Assembly (NCBI GenBank): GCA_027924585.1
Contig: BSBM01000036.1
Span: forward strand, 372,001 to 436,000
Direction of reading: 5' to 3'
DNA: 64,000 nucleotides
Origin: Larix kaempferi
Lineage: Eukaryota > Streptophyta > Pinopsida > Pinales > Pinaceae
Shown piece after piece: positions 11,260-21,955 of the stretch (positions within the stretch are counted from its first letter, which is position 1; every line of letters starts with the position of its first letter). A model generated the notes under the pieces. The model did no database searches. It saw only the letters and a program-made list of their open reading frames with translations, and was not told where the DNA came from. The position numbers were made by a program, and so were the translations under genes.

Positions 11260-12480
11260 TTGAATCAGAAAAACCTGAATTTGATTTTGGAGAGTGATAG
11301 GATAAAAGCTGAAGTTGAAAGTTGGATCTCAGAATTTAAGAAGTTCAAACCTGTCTTAGATCCAAAATATGTTGCTAGTTTGAATGCTTTAGAAGTTGGC
11401 TATCATGAAGCACAGTCTTCCTACAGAGGAGAAGCACTTAGACCTCCTCCTACCTTTGATACTCCTATGCCTGATGCCTCGACATCAGTCTCAGTTGCTC
11501 CCAGAACTCACTATGGCATCAATGGAATGAACAATCTCTTGTCACAAATGCCTGAACAACGAGTTTTAAATATTCAGTGCCAAACTAGAGATGAAATTAA
11601 GAATGCCATTCAATTATTGGGACAATGGGTGCTGTATAAAAAACAACAAGACCATAATCTCACAGGGCAAATGTTGGGTACACAGTTAGTAGCAGGTCTT
11701 TCAGGCCTTGCTTATGATTGGTGGAGATGGCTACCCCAAGAGTCTAGAAATGAGATGTTAGCTGCAGATGATGCAGATGACTAAATTCTGAAAGCCCTAG
11801 GAAAATAATTTTATGGTCCAGAAGATGGTGAAGATTATGACCATCTCGCTTCACTTTGTATGTCTGCAAGACTTTGTAATTTAAGCAAAAGTGAAGAGTA
11901 TTTTTGTTATATGCAGAAACTGCTAATTTCTTCAGGTAAATTTGGAAATCCCGCTTATTTAAAGCATTACTTGAGAAGTTTCCCAGGACATGTTCCTGAT
12001 GCAGTTGAACAAGCTCTTAAAGATAAAAAAGTAGAGCTTAGATCGTTGTCACTAGCCCAACTACATGCTCATATTCTGGAAACTTGGCAAGAACACTGTC
12101 TTCAACGTAGGGTTAGTAAAGATTTCAAGAGGCACCAGAAAATGTACTCTGCCTCATTCTGCAAAGATGTTGCAGGTATGCCCGATTGGGGGTGCGGTGC
12201 ACACAATCGTGGACATTTAAAAGAATCCTGTAGTTGTCATAAGAAAAAGAAGAAAGGATTCTATACTTCTAGTCCTAGGTTTCACCCAGATAAGCCCTAC
12301 AAGCATAAATCTAAATAGGGGTTCAAAGATTATAAGAAACAAAAGTCTCAGTTTAAGAAAAGGAAATTTGTTAAGAGAAGAACTGAGAAAGGTAGAAAGG
12401 ATGTCTGTTTCATTTGTGGAAAACCAGGTCACTGGGCAGGGAAATGTCCAGAAAGAAAATCACGTCCAAGGCTTGCAGCC
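11260..12480 (+). pseudogene. Viral coat protein with CCHC zinc knuckle
   Basis: One frame runs from about 11260 with stops at 11782, 11806 and 12316. The central part (ALEVGYHEAQSSY, then LGQWVLYKKQQDH and YDWWRWLP) is gag-like. It leads to a basic, lysine-rich stretch and a CCHC knuckle at 12406-12447, C-x2-C-x4-H-x4-C (CFICGKPGHWAGKC). The knuckle is the RNA-binding hallmark of caulimovirid coat proteins. An acidic, serine-rich region follows (from 12550), as is common at the coat-protease boundary. The spacing and order support the call; the stops make the frame nonfunctional. Confidence 0.7.
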
Positions 12481-13605
12481 TTGTGTGCTAATTTAGATCC
12501 ACGCTGGTGGGATCTGTTTGAATTATCAGTGGATTCTCCTCCCCCAACAGGAGAAGTGATTTATCTTGATGAGTCAGAATCTGCTTTAGAATATGATAGT
12601 GATCAATCTGATTCTGCTCTTTTGGCTAAATTTGCCCCTGACTTTGAGTCTGATTCCAGCTCTAGTTTTGATAGCCAGGATGCAAATTTAGGGGGGTGTA
12701 CGCTACCGGAGTTTGATTTCTCTTTGAATATGCTCTCTGTTAATCCTGTTTATTCTTATGAAAAACAACTGGCAGAAATTGATTTGAAATTATCATCTGT
12801 TCCAGTTTATCAATATGCCCTTAGACAAGAACTAAGAGAAGAAAAGGCTAGATTGCTTAGTCTTTTAGAACACCAGAAAAAAGATAAGGGTAAGGGTAAG
12901 CTCCATTCTGCTTCTGTTAGGTATAATCTAGCAGATCTATACAGAGAATACCTAGATGAACATGAAGATAGACAACAACACAGGAAAGATAAAGAAAAAT
13001 TATTGAAACTCCAAATCAAAGAAAAACAGAAGGATCTGAAAAAGCTGGTTAAGGAAATTGAGGAACTAAAGGAAACAGTGAGAATTCTAGTTTTGGAAAG
13101 AGACCAATCCTCTGATGAAGATCTCTCCAAACACCTTGAACAAGCCCTCTCCAATCCTGAAACCAAAGAAGAATCTCCTCAGTCCTCTCCTCCCCATTTA
13201 CCTTCTTCCCCACAATTACAAGTGCCAAGTCTTCTTGGTGCTTTCCAAGGTCCTGAAATGTTTGTACAGCTTACTTTCAATCCTCTTGAGTTTAAGCCAT
13301 ATAATTTGTATTGTTTGATAGATTCAGGATGTCAGTTTAATTTAGCAAAAGGATCTGCTATTCCTTCTTTCTATTGGGAGAAATGTAAAGATTATGGTTC
13401 TGCCATAGAAGGAACACCTGTGTCACTTTCTGGTAAAACTGAGAATTTCCCAATACTTGTGTCTTCTGTTAGAAGTCAGATTTCTTTTTATAGGTTAGAT
13501 AGTTTAAAAGAAGATTGTGCCTTAGGATCTGAATTCCTTCAGAAAGTCAGTCCATTCTCTATGGATATGTCAAAGATGTTGTTTTCCTGTACAGTTAAAT
13601 CTTAG
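12481..13605 (+). pseudogene. Viral acidic linker, coiled coil and aspartic protease
   Basis: A 374-codon open stretch continues the coat-protein frame. Residues about 15-75 are acidic and serine-rich. Residues about 125-230 are highly charged (E/K/R/D/L) and probably coiled coil. From about residue 255 a retropepsin-like domain follows, with the catalytic triad at 13321-13329 reading D-S-G (CLIDSGCQFNLAKG). The protease matures the polyprotein. DSG instead of DTG is common in plant pararetroviruses and is not itself a defect. The frame ends in a stop at 13603-13605 but continues without shift into the reverse transcriptase after two further stops. Confidence 0.7.
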
Positions 13606-14641
13606 TCTGTTATTTGTCCTCTAACTTTCAGTCCTGTAAATAAGTGTAAGTTGTCAGTTGAGTCAGTTCCAGTTGCTGGTCCAAAAGTTGGTGATTTGAA
13701 CAAGATGGATCGCTACATTGCTTATGCATAAAATCATAAAGAGAAAACTCTAGCTGCAATAATAGAGAAACTGGTAAAAGATTGTTGCTCTGAAAGTCCA
13801 AATGCATTCTAGACTAGAGAGAAATATTTTGTTTCTTTGCCGTTTGATCCATTGCAAAAGATCAAACCTATGAAAGCTTCAGCTAGGTTGATGTCACCAT
13901 CAGAGCAAGAGTTTTGTGCAACAGAAATTAAGGATCTGTTAAAAATAGGTCTAATTGAACCTTCCAAGAGCCCATGGTCATGTTGTGCTTTCGTAGTGAA
14001 CAAGCACTCAGAACAGAAGAGAGGAAAACCAAGGCTGGTTGTTAACTACAAGCCCTTAAATGCAGTCCTGCAAAAAGTCAGGTATCCTTTGCCTGATAAA
14101 GCAAGTCTTTTGCAGAGAATATCTGGGTGTACTATCTTTAGCAAATTTGATTTGAAATCTGGATTTTATCAGATTGGTTTAGAAGCTAAAGATAGATATA
14201 AAACAGCTTTTGTGGTTCCCCATGGCCAGTATCAATGGAAAGTGCTTCCATTTGGTATCAACAATGCTCGATCTGAATTCCAAAAAAGGATGGAAGATAT
14301 CTTTCGAGATATTCCTTGGCTCCGGGTTTTTATTGATGATATTTTAGTTTGTTCCAAGAACCTGCAAGATCACTTAAAGCATCTCCAAAAATTCTATGAT
14401 ATTGTGTATAAGCATGGTTTAGTTTTATCAGAATCCAAAATGGAAATTGGTAAATCTGAAATGGATTTTCTTGGTTTCAAAATCCAAAGAGGTCAGGTTA
14501 TTCTACAAAAACATGTTTTAAGTACTTTCGAGCATTTTCCTGATCAGATTCTGGATAAAACACAGTTACAAAGGTTCTTAGAATTATATCAGACCATTCT
14601 ACAAAGGGCAAGCAACGGATATCCATATCCTCCAGCAGAGA
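13606..14641 (+). pseudogene. Viral reverse transcriptase
   Basis: The same frame carries stops at 13729 and 13810 and then a well-preserved reverse transcriptase. Visible motifs are KPRLVVNYKPLN, SKFDLKSGFYQI and the catalytic box FIDDIL at 14329-14346, with both aspartates present. The thumb region after about 14570 is degraded (FLELYQTILQRASNG), and a frameshift near 14640-14655 moves the reading to the next frame for RNase H. The enzyme copies pregenomic RNA to DNA. Confidence 0.85.
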
Positions 14642-15205
14642 TTGAAAAAGAATCCACCCAAATTGTCGAATGAGATGACTTTGGCAGTGAGTAAAATCAA
14701 AGCCAAAGTTCAAGATCTTCTTGCTCTACATTTGCCACAAGGATCTGGCAAATTAATAATAGAGACAGATGCGTCTGTAACCACTTGGGGTGGTGTTCTG
14801 CTAGAAGAATTTTCTGGGAAAGAAAATATCTGCGGTTATGCTTCAGGTTCATTCAAGTCTGCAGAATTAAATTATCCCAGCAACCATAAAGAGATACTCG
14901 CAGTCAAAAAGACAGTCCAACATTTTATCTTGTTTCTTAAGCCAGTTAAATTTGTGATTAGAACCGATTTGAAGATAATGCCTGGAATATTTAAGAATGA
15001 AAATTTAATGGCTGAGAATAGTAGCAGAATATTGAAATGGTTTATATGGTTATCAAATTTTGATTATGATATAGTTTATAAACCAGGTTATTTAAATTGT
15101 CTTGCTGATATGCTAACTCGTGAGACATTGCAGCAGTCTCAGGTTCCTAGCTTGAATATGTTATCACCAGATCAAATGGCAGCAATGGCAAGAGGTGCTA
15201 GTTAA
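14642..15205 (+). pseudogene. Viral RNase H
   Basis: The shifted frame encodes an RNase H domain with the first catalytic aspartate in IETDASVTTWGG, a glutamate in NYPSNHKEILAV and the second aspartate in IRTDLKIM; the end, NCLADMLTRE, keeps the last conserved aspartate. This domain degrades the RNA template during reverse transcription. The frame has a TAA at 15203-15205, but codons continue in the same frame beyond it. Confidence 0.8.
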
Positions 15206-16000
15206 TCCAAAGATGAAGATAAAACTATCTATAAAGGAACTAGATTAAGTGCTGCTGATAAGGACAAAGCCCCTGTTGAACAGATCTTCCAGCCGAGGAA
15301 CGCTCTGTTTCTCAAGCCGTGGGATGATACTCTCCCACCAGAAGATAGAAGGCAGCTCCTAGATTACGCACAGCATCGTGAAGCGGAAAGATATCTTGAT
15401 CTTACGCTTATTAAACAAATCCAATCCAGTCCCTGCAAACTACATATTATGGAACGCTGGGAAAGATCTGCATTTCGTGGCTTTAGTAATGCTCTGGAGA
15501 AACTGAAGCACTGCAAGGAGCTCTGGGTTGATAACAATGAAGAAAAAGGTGATACGGTTTGGTATGTTGATATCGGCGAAGGTAACTTGACATGGACAAG
15601 TTACAACCTCATCTTGCAATTCTGCAGAGAAAGAAGATCGATCATCATATGTGGTGACCCATGCAATCTTCGGAATAAATCTTGGTCTGGTTGGACTGAG
15701 ATATTGTTGGATAAATTCTGTCCAAGGGTTGATTGGACGAATAGAAGAGCCAACTTCATTCTGCATCTGCAGGCAGATATGCAAGTGGCTGATCAGAACA
15801 ATCTATGGTTTAAATTCAAATTGAACCATGAAGGTGGTAAGTATAGTCCACTTGAGCACTCAGTTTTTATCAATCAAAAGTACATCAAGCATGATCACAA
15901 AGGTCACCGTATTGATACAAAGATACATACAAGGACCTTACCTTTGGACTACCGGGTTGAATCACTTTTTGAAAGTAAATTTATTTGTGAATCAAATTAG
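15206..16000 (+). pseudogene. Unknown viral protein region following RNase H
   Basis: Immediately after the RNase H stop, 264 sense codons follow in the same frame, ending at TAG 15998-16000. The protein is rich in Trp and charged residues, with recognisable stretches such as FLKPWDDTLPPEDRRQLLDY, HIMERWERSAFRGFSNAL and GEGNLTWTSYNLILQFC. I do not recognise a domain. By position it could correspond to the downstream ORF of some endogenous caulimovirids, or to a transactivator-like protein; neither is shown by the sequence. Its long open reading compared with the rest of the decayed copy suggests it was a real coding region. It may have been fused to the polyprotein or started separately (no good start codon lies before the ATG at 15449). 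Confidence 0.6.
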
Positions 16001-16243
16001 CTCATGCATGGATCTGATGTGGAAAAATGTTTTAGTCCATGGTTATATCCACCACCTGACCCACATGATAATGATGCTCCATACTTTAGTGATTTGCAAG
16101 ATCTGGACTCACTCATCGCAGCCCGTGAACTCGAAGAATATGAAGACTGGCTTGATAATGACTTCGGTTGTACCTGTGGTGGACAGCTTGTCGGCGACGA
16201 AAGAGTGTGCTTGTGCTATCATGCGCTGAGCCCATATGATTGA
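16001..16243 (+). pseudogene. Small acidic viral protein region with Cys-rich tail
   Basis: The same frame continues after the TAG at 15998 and encodes 80 residues, beginning at an ATG at 16004. The middle is strongly acidic (SDLQDLDSLIAARELEEYED). The tail has a CTC...CLCYH pattern (C-x-C-x10-C-x-C-x-H) that could bind a metal. The frame ends at a TGA (16241-16243). I recognise no family. It may be a separate small ORF or the original C-terminus of the preceding region. Confidence 0.55.
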
Positions 16244-16304
16244 TTCTGTTGTACAAAGTTAAAGTTTTGTAATAGTGTAGATGCTACTTTATGTCATGCG
16301 TCTT

Positions 16305-16310
16305 AATAAA
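16305..16310 (+). terminator. AATAAA after the last viral reading frame
   Basis: AATAAA lies 62 bp after the last viral stop codon. It could act as a poly(A) signal, but the position relative to the promoter at 16528 makes the 16889 signal the better match for the pregenomic RNA. Confidence 0.25.
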
Positions 16311-16527
16311 GAAAGCCGTGGTGGGCCGGCATATGCATCCACGTATGTATGTTTTGAGGAATCTGTCTCCCATGTTGTTTTGTTGGCCATGTTGGTCTTC
16401 CAAGTCCCCATGTGGCGCAGCCTTCAAGGGATGAGATAATGGTAGTGTGGTCCCACTATCACCTCGGAATCTTAGCTTTTGACCTATGTGTGCCAGTATT
16501 TTGTTACCGGGTGACTCGCTAAGGGGT

Positions 16528-16535
16528 TATAAATA
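16528..16535 (+). promoter_or_regulatory. Viral pregenomic RNA promoter TATA box
   Basis: TATAAATA lies 285 bp after the last viral stop codon, where caulimovirids have their pregenomic promoter. Transcription would start near 16560. A likely poly(A) signal at 16889 downstream would give the terminal redundancy of about 350 nt needed for template switching. Confidence 0.6.
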
Positions 16536-16559
16536 AAGAGCTCATGGCTCATTGTAATT

Positions 16560-17182
16560 CTTTCGGGTCTAGAGTCCTCATGTGTTGAGAAGCTCTGCAA
16601 TTCGAGTCCAAGAAGCCGAGGTTGTATGCTCTGCAGATTGCCTTCGAGGTATAATACTGCATCAGAAGACTGAAGCTTTGAGTCTGTAAAGTTTGTAAGG
16701 TCTGTTTGTCTGTATTAAGGTGTTAGTAAGCATATCTCAGAATCCCCAGGTAGCCTCTGAGTAAGTTTCTGTTCTGTGGATTCCGAAAAGTAAACGAGCC
16801 TGAGACTTTGTGCTTAGACACAATAGAGTTGCAGTGACGAGCTTTGCCCTTCGAAGCCGATCTGCCTGTATGTAAAGCTGCTGATGTTAATAAAATTTGT
16901 GGAATCATCATCTTGAATCAGAAGAAAGCCGATCTTGGCGTAATGGCCGTAGGGGGCTTCGTGGTATTTTGTGTCCTCCAGTTGAGCACCCAACAAGTTT
17001 CGAGATTGACCCGTGGAGCTAGTTGGGAACCTTGTGTTCTCAGGTTGAGCACCCGACATTCTCTCTCTAATCGAAGAAGATAGTCTCTTGGGGTAGACAT
17101 CTAGATTAGTTCATTTCTTTGCAACAAACACCTTAATCCCCTAAGTCAAAGAGAGACATAAAATTTACTAAAATTTACAGGA
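16560..17182 (+). other. Viral leader and poly(A) region, right edge of the copy
   Basis: Noncoding viral leader sequence follows the promoter. AATAAA occurs at 16889-16894. A short word, GTTGAGCACCC, is repeated at about 16982 and 17044. The genome would continue to the primer site, but the insert ends at about 17182 with TTACAGGA, which also occurs at the left edge. Confidence 0.5.
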
Positions 17183-17822
17183 CCACTTGCACAACATTGT
17201 TACAATTTTTTTTCTATTTCGCACGCATTTCACATTTTCATCCGGTTCACAATATTTGCTTCAAGTACTTTGTTTTTTCAGCTTAATATTGTTACACATA
17301 ACTTTGTTCAATTAAGTTGTTCATGTTCTCATTTTTAATGCTTATGTGATTTATTGATCATATTATTACAAGCATTTTCATTTACTTGTTCATTTACTAG
17401 AAGCGATTATTTATTGTTGTATCTGTTCAAGTGAATGAGTTAATACTTTGGGAAAGTACCTGTTTGAAGTTGATTATTGTGACTCCATAGCTCGAGTAGA
17501 GACAAAACTAGTTTTGATTGATTGATTGATTGTTTCTCTCTTACATCATTTTCTAGCTTAGTATTAAAAGGTTTTGCTTGTCATTGAATTATTGCATATC
17601 TGCATGTTGACTGTCATTTTCATTTTTATAGTAACTTACAGCTCCCAAAAGCAAAAGAAATTTAGTAATTAGGGACTATCCCCCTTGGCCTTTAGGAGTG
17701 TGGTCTAAACAGAGGAGTTTAGGACCGAGGTGACATTGGGTTCTTAACTCATAGTTTCCCTCAAAAACACACACAACGGTTGGGAGACTTACCCGTGTCC
17801 AAGTGTGTTTTAGGCGGCAACA
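17183..17822 (+). mobile_element. 3' part of LTR G
   Basis: The sequence is T-rich, with a (TGAT)4-like run at about 17517, and ends with the LTR terminus GGCGGCAACA. The last 150 bp match, as reverse complement, the start of LTRs A and B (words such as CCCCCTTGGC and GAGGAGTTTAG). Confidence 0.55.
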
Positions 17823-19458
17823 TGGGACATGATAGGGGGAGTGGGTCCACCTTCTCAACTAGCTGTTGGAACTGTAATTGTACATTTTGGTCTTCACCAG
17901 GTAAACTTTATGATGCAGTTAGGTCCCGCGATCTCCTTTTCCTCAAAGAGACACATGCGAGTCCCATGCAGACACCCCTCCCGATCCATGGGTACCACTA
18001 GGCATGGTCATGCAAACAAGAGACATGATTAGACAACGTTAGAGGCTCCGGGGGGGGTTGCTTGTCTTATATGGGACTTCCTCAAGGGCCAAGTAACTAT
18101 GTTGTCATGAGATGAACATGGCAGATTTATGTGGGTTCGGTTCCATCAGCAAAAGGCCCCCCTGTTCCAAGACAACTACATTGTAGTATGCTACTTCCCT
18201 CTAGCCTCATTACACTTTGGATTTCATATGGAATCCGATGGGGACCCCTTCCTTGATCTTTATGCAGATGTCTCCCACTACTCCACCCTTGGGGAGGTCA
18301 TTCTTCTAGGTGACTTCAATGCCCCCACTATATGCCTACAGGTACCCCTTCATGACAGAACCGAGGATGTCCTTTCCCTCCAGGAGTTAGAGTTGGAGTT
18401 TGTGGGTCTTTACAGGAGTTCACATGACATGTATGGGTCCCTCACAGGTTATGGGAGGCATATTTTGAAGCTATGTGTATCTCATGGTTTATTGATCTTG
18501 AACGGGCTCCCTTGCTTCTCGGGTTTAGGAGACTTTACATGATTCCTCCACAATGGCGGGGGGGCTAGTATGGTAGATTATGTCCTGACCAACCAAGATC
18601 TCCTCCCACATATTCATCACTTCTTAGTATCCCGTCTCCTAGTATCCCTCCCCCCACCCCACCACCCTTCCGCATCACTTTCCTCATTGATGGAGTTTAT
18701 GTCGACTCCTACACCACCCACCTTAAGGAGTTGCTCTCCCCCATTTCCCACTTCAGGTCATTGGACACAACCACAACCAAATACGAGATTCTCTCCATGG
18801 TCCTTAAGGAGGAAGCCCTTGACTCTTACCCCCATTCTACTTGTCAGCGCACCCATAAGCCCATCCCGAGCTCTTGCCCCATGAATTGTTGGTTTGATGA
18901 TGAATGCAAATCCCTCCACAAACAACTCTGTTTCACCCTTACACGACCCCCCATCCTCCTCTAGCCTCCGTAAAGCCTATTGTAGATTCCTTTGTCGTAA
19001 AAAGCGAACATTTCTCTCTCGGAGGTGACGTGAACATTTTGAAGCCCTCCGCCACTCCCCAAAATCCTTTTGGCAGGCCCTCTTTCCTAGACAGCACGCC
19101 ATCCCACTTGACCTTGACCTACAGACCATGTTTTTCCACACAACCTCCCTTTACGACATCCCTGGACAACCCCTAACCTACATCCCCTCTACCCTCTCCT
19201 CGTGCCACCTTTTCTCTGAGTGGGACATTAGGAGAATAGTCATAGCTATGAGTACCACAAAGCAGCAGACGAGGAAGGTCTTAAGGTCGAATTCTTGAAG
19301 CATGGCATCCAGTCTCTTCAATCCTATATTGCTGATTTATTTAACCATGTGGTTTGTTTTGGATTCCCCCCTACCTGAGCAAGACACATTATTCATCTAA
19401 TCCACAAATCGGAGAATAGCTTTGATCCATACAATTACCGAACTGTCATGGTGGGCCC
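17823..19458 (+). pseudogene. LINE fragment 2 (endonuclease and start of RT)
   Basis: This piece carries the apurinic-type endonuclease of an L1-like LINE. Visible are SRDLLFLKETH (the catalytic glutamate region), LLGDFNA at about 18303-18323, and NGLPCFSGLGDFT followed by VDYVLTNQDLLPHIHHF. Later parts give a linker and the start of the reverse transcriptase (AADEEGLKVEFLKHG, then DPYNYRTVMVGP). Several stops and frameshifts are present. The endonuclease nicks target DNA for target-primed reverse transcription. The coding sequence is cut at the codons for VGP by LTR A at 19459 and resumes at 29671. Confidence 0.8.
19454..19458. repeat. Target-site duplication of LTR A (left)
   Basis: GGCCC directly precedes the terminus TGTTGTCC, and the identical GGCCC follows the other end at 29671-29675. 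Confidence 0.8.
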
Positions 19459-19553
19459 TGTTGTCCGTCGAGATGCACACCAACAACATAAATCTTTCGA
19501 AAGCTGTTTCCTCACTAAAAGTGGGAAAGGTGTGGCCCTAGGGGCAAGCAAAG

Positions 19554-19622
19554 AGCCAGGTGCTATCACCTGATCCCAGCTCCTCCATTTAGGCAAACTC
19601 CTAACGAAGCCAAGGGGGGTAG
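19554..19622. repeat. 69-bp direct duplication, left copy
   Basis: These 69 bases are identical to 21956-22024. They belong to LTR A and flank the truncated copia LTR. Confidence 0.9.
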
Positions 19623-20706
19623 TGTTGATTAAGTTGTCATTGATGCCAACAGTGCCTGGCCATTGATGCCAACAGTTGCGTCTTGGTGCCCCTTGTGGAG
19701 CCCCTGAGGGTTAGTGTTTGGTTTGTGGTTGTCTGTGTCAAGAGGAGACCTTTTGACTTTGTCCAAGCCCAAGCTTGAAGCCCTTGGAGGCCTTGGGGCA
19801 ATGGCAAAAGCCCTGGCTACCATTAACTTGGTTAAGTGCCCCTAAGCTGTATCTTGGTCCCAGTTGAGTCCATTGTTGTATCCCCTGCTCCTAGTTGTCT
19901 GTTGATTGAAGGTATCTATGTTGCATGATTGGATGATGTGTTAATTTGGTCCTTAAGCCCACAAACTTGGGTCATGGAACCCTTGGAGATGGTCCTTATG
20001 CATGAGAAGGTCTGGCACCCACATAAATGGCGGCATGATAACCCTTGGACACTATATGATCATTGATGGTGCATTTGGAAATGATTTGGGTCTTGGAATC
20101 CATACATATGGTGGTTTGTAAGCCCATGATTGTTGGAGCCTTTGATATGATAGAATCCTTGGTCATGATTCCCTCATCACTTGGCGATGGAGTCCTATGT
20201 GATGGGCTTGAAGTCCATGGAAAGTATCTTGTTTAAATATTATATGATATCCTTGAAAGAGTCCTTGAAACCCTTGCATGTGGTGCCTTGGGTCTTGAAC
20301 CATGGTGATGTATGGTCCTATTTGTGGTTATATAGCTATTGGGATGTAGATGGAGGTAGATCTCACGGACGTGCCTTGATATGTTGAAGAAGACTTTGAA
20401 ACTCTTGTAGTTAGTGGTATGGTCCTTGGCACCCTCATGTGTGCGGTCTTTGACGTCCTGGACACATTGAATAATTTAAGGGTATTAGACCAAGAATTTG
20501 CAAATAAACCCATCATAGGGAGATAGTCCTTGTCAAGCCATTTCCATTGATATGTGGAGCATCTTCTAACTCCTTATGGTTGAAGAGATATGAATTTTTT
20601 AAGTTGGTGTACCTCACCTTTTTGGGTGAGCCGACCTAACAAAAGAAAATTTAATTATTTGTAATTTTGAATTGCATGTCGGCCAGCTTAAATTACTCCA
20701 CGTTGA

Positions 20707-20722
20707 CCTATATATATACACC
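20707..20722 (+). promoter_or_regulatory. TATA region of the truncated copia LTR
   Basis: CCTATATATATACACC lies about 1.09 kb from the LTR start; the complete copy has CATATAAATAG at 50879, about 1.06 kb from its start. Confidence 0.5.
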
Positions 20723-21589
20723 TTTATTCCATCCATTTTATACACTTTTTTTAAGAATCCAGCTCTGAAATTTTCGGGTACTGTAGCAGCTACACTAGAC
20801 AGGAAAGTTTTTTGTTTTGCTTTGATTTCTGGGGTTGATTGAGGCAGCAGAAATGGTAGCTTAATTATGGTTTACTGTAGACATGTATGCTGGACAGAAT
20901 AATGATTTTGGAGCAGCAAAATTTTGAAATTTTTTTGGTCAAAACGTGGGAGTAATTTTCTCTCTGATTTTCGGGTAGCAGTTGACTGAGGAAATTCGGA
21001 GGCAACAATAAGTTTTTTTTACAGTCTGATTTTTGCAGCAGATAAACTCTTCTTTTGAAATTTTTTTGGGGTCAACAGTTCAGCAGTAGTGGAAGAGAGA
21101 TACCCGATTTTTCCCACAGTGGCAGCAGACCCGAATTCTTCAGAAATACAATTTTCGCTGGTTTAAAAGAGACAGAATTTTGGGTATACAGTGAGGTAGC
21201 AGCAGAGTAAGGCAGCTGCAGTAGAGGTCATCTTTCAGCTCAGAAAATAGGGACTGTAGCAGCAGATCAGTAGTGAAAGTTTATGTGCACATCCTTTTTG
21301 ATTTTTGGGATATTGTCCATCTATTGCAGCAGTTACACAGTCCAAACTTTTACACAGTCAGTCAGTACACACAGTCCCTAAGTTGACAGAGGTTGGTATT
21401 CTTGACATGCACTGCTTGTGAAAGGTATGATCATGTATACTATATGATGTTAATGCATACTCTCTATGATGATGAAGGTTTGTATGCTCAGAAATTTTGT
21501 GTGCCCTTGAAAGCTTATACAGTGAGATGCTAGATGCCCTATGAACAGTTTTTTGAAGTGATATGCAAGAAATGTTTGTGAATATATAT

Positions 21590-21955
21590 GATGTACAAGA
21601 GTGATGATGAGAAGTGGCATCTATACAGTGAGCATACAGTACACAGTGGTATATGTGTAGTGATGTTCAATATATATACAGTGGTTTGTACTAAGTGGTA
21701 TGTACAGTACTGAGTGAACAATATTGACTGTATACAGTGGTATAATGATACATGTTATAAAGTGATTTGATACTCCTATGATATGATGAGGGATGATGAA
21801 TAGTGAGCAGTAGTTTGTGTAGTATACAGTGATGTATACAGTGCATATACTGTGATGCATACAGTGATGTATACAGTGCATATACAATGATGTATACAGA
21901 CTTTTTGATGAAGACATATTGGCACTTGATGATGATATGTTAATATATACAGTGT
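21590..21955. repeat. TACAGTG-rich degenerate microsatellite
   Basis: Variants of TATACAGTG and GATGTATACAGTGCATA recur more than ten times in 360 bp. The equivalent region of the other copia LTR (about 51600-51720) is shorter, so the array appears expanded here. It lies at the broken end of the LTR. Confidence 0.65.

Larger units (their letters stand above)
8694..17182 (+). mobile_element. Endogenous pararetrovirus (Caulimoviridae), degraded
   Basis: This insert carries, in order, movement protein (twice), coiled coil, coat protein with CCHC knuckle, aspartic protease, reverse transcriptase, RNase H and an unknown C-terminal region, then a pregenomic-type promoter and leader. There is no integrase and no LTR, as expected for Caulimoviridae. 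The single-polyprotein layout fits the endogenous genera described from seed plants, with gymnosperm-type endogenous viruses the nearest guess; I cannot assign a genus without a search. From the candidate primer-binding site (9906) to the right edge it is about 7.2 kb, close to a full genome. Both edges carry TTACAGGA (8686-8693 and 17175-17182), so the boundaries are placed there. The copy contains many stops and frameshifts. Confidence 0.85.
6914..17822 (+). mobile_element. LTR G (Tat-like solo LTR) interrupted by an endogenous virus
   Basis: The element starts TGTTGACC and ends GGCGGCAACA. Flanks are GGGGA (6909-6913) and TGGGA (17823-17827), a target duplication with one mismatch. A TATA-like TATTTAAG at 7988 lies 1074 bp from the start, almost the same offset as in LTR F (1035 bp). 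The last 150 bp resemble, in reverse complement, the terminal part of LTRs A and B (CTTGG near CCTCCGTTTAGG-like words). Subtracting the viral insert (about 8694-17182) leaves about 2.4 kb and no coding sequence, so this is a solo LTR. It sits inside the LINE. Confidence 0.6.
19623..21955 (+). mobile_element. Copia-type LTR, 3' truncated
   Basis: The segment starts TGTTGATTAAGTTGTCATTG, the same as the complete LTR at 49816, and follows it for about 2.3 kb. A TATA region (CCTATATATATACACC, about 20707) sits at the same offset as in the other copy. It ends within the TACAGTG repeat region and lacks the last roughly 900 bp, including the CAACA terminus. It is flanked by the 69-bp duplication instead of a 5-bp target duplication. 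Confidence 0.8.

Noticed and set aside
12810-13166. 118-codon minus-strand open frame, Ser-rich
   Set aside because: Antisense shadow of the charged coiled-coil region of the viral polyprotein.
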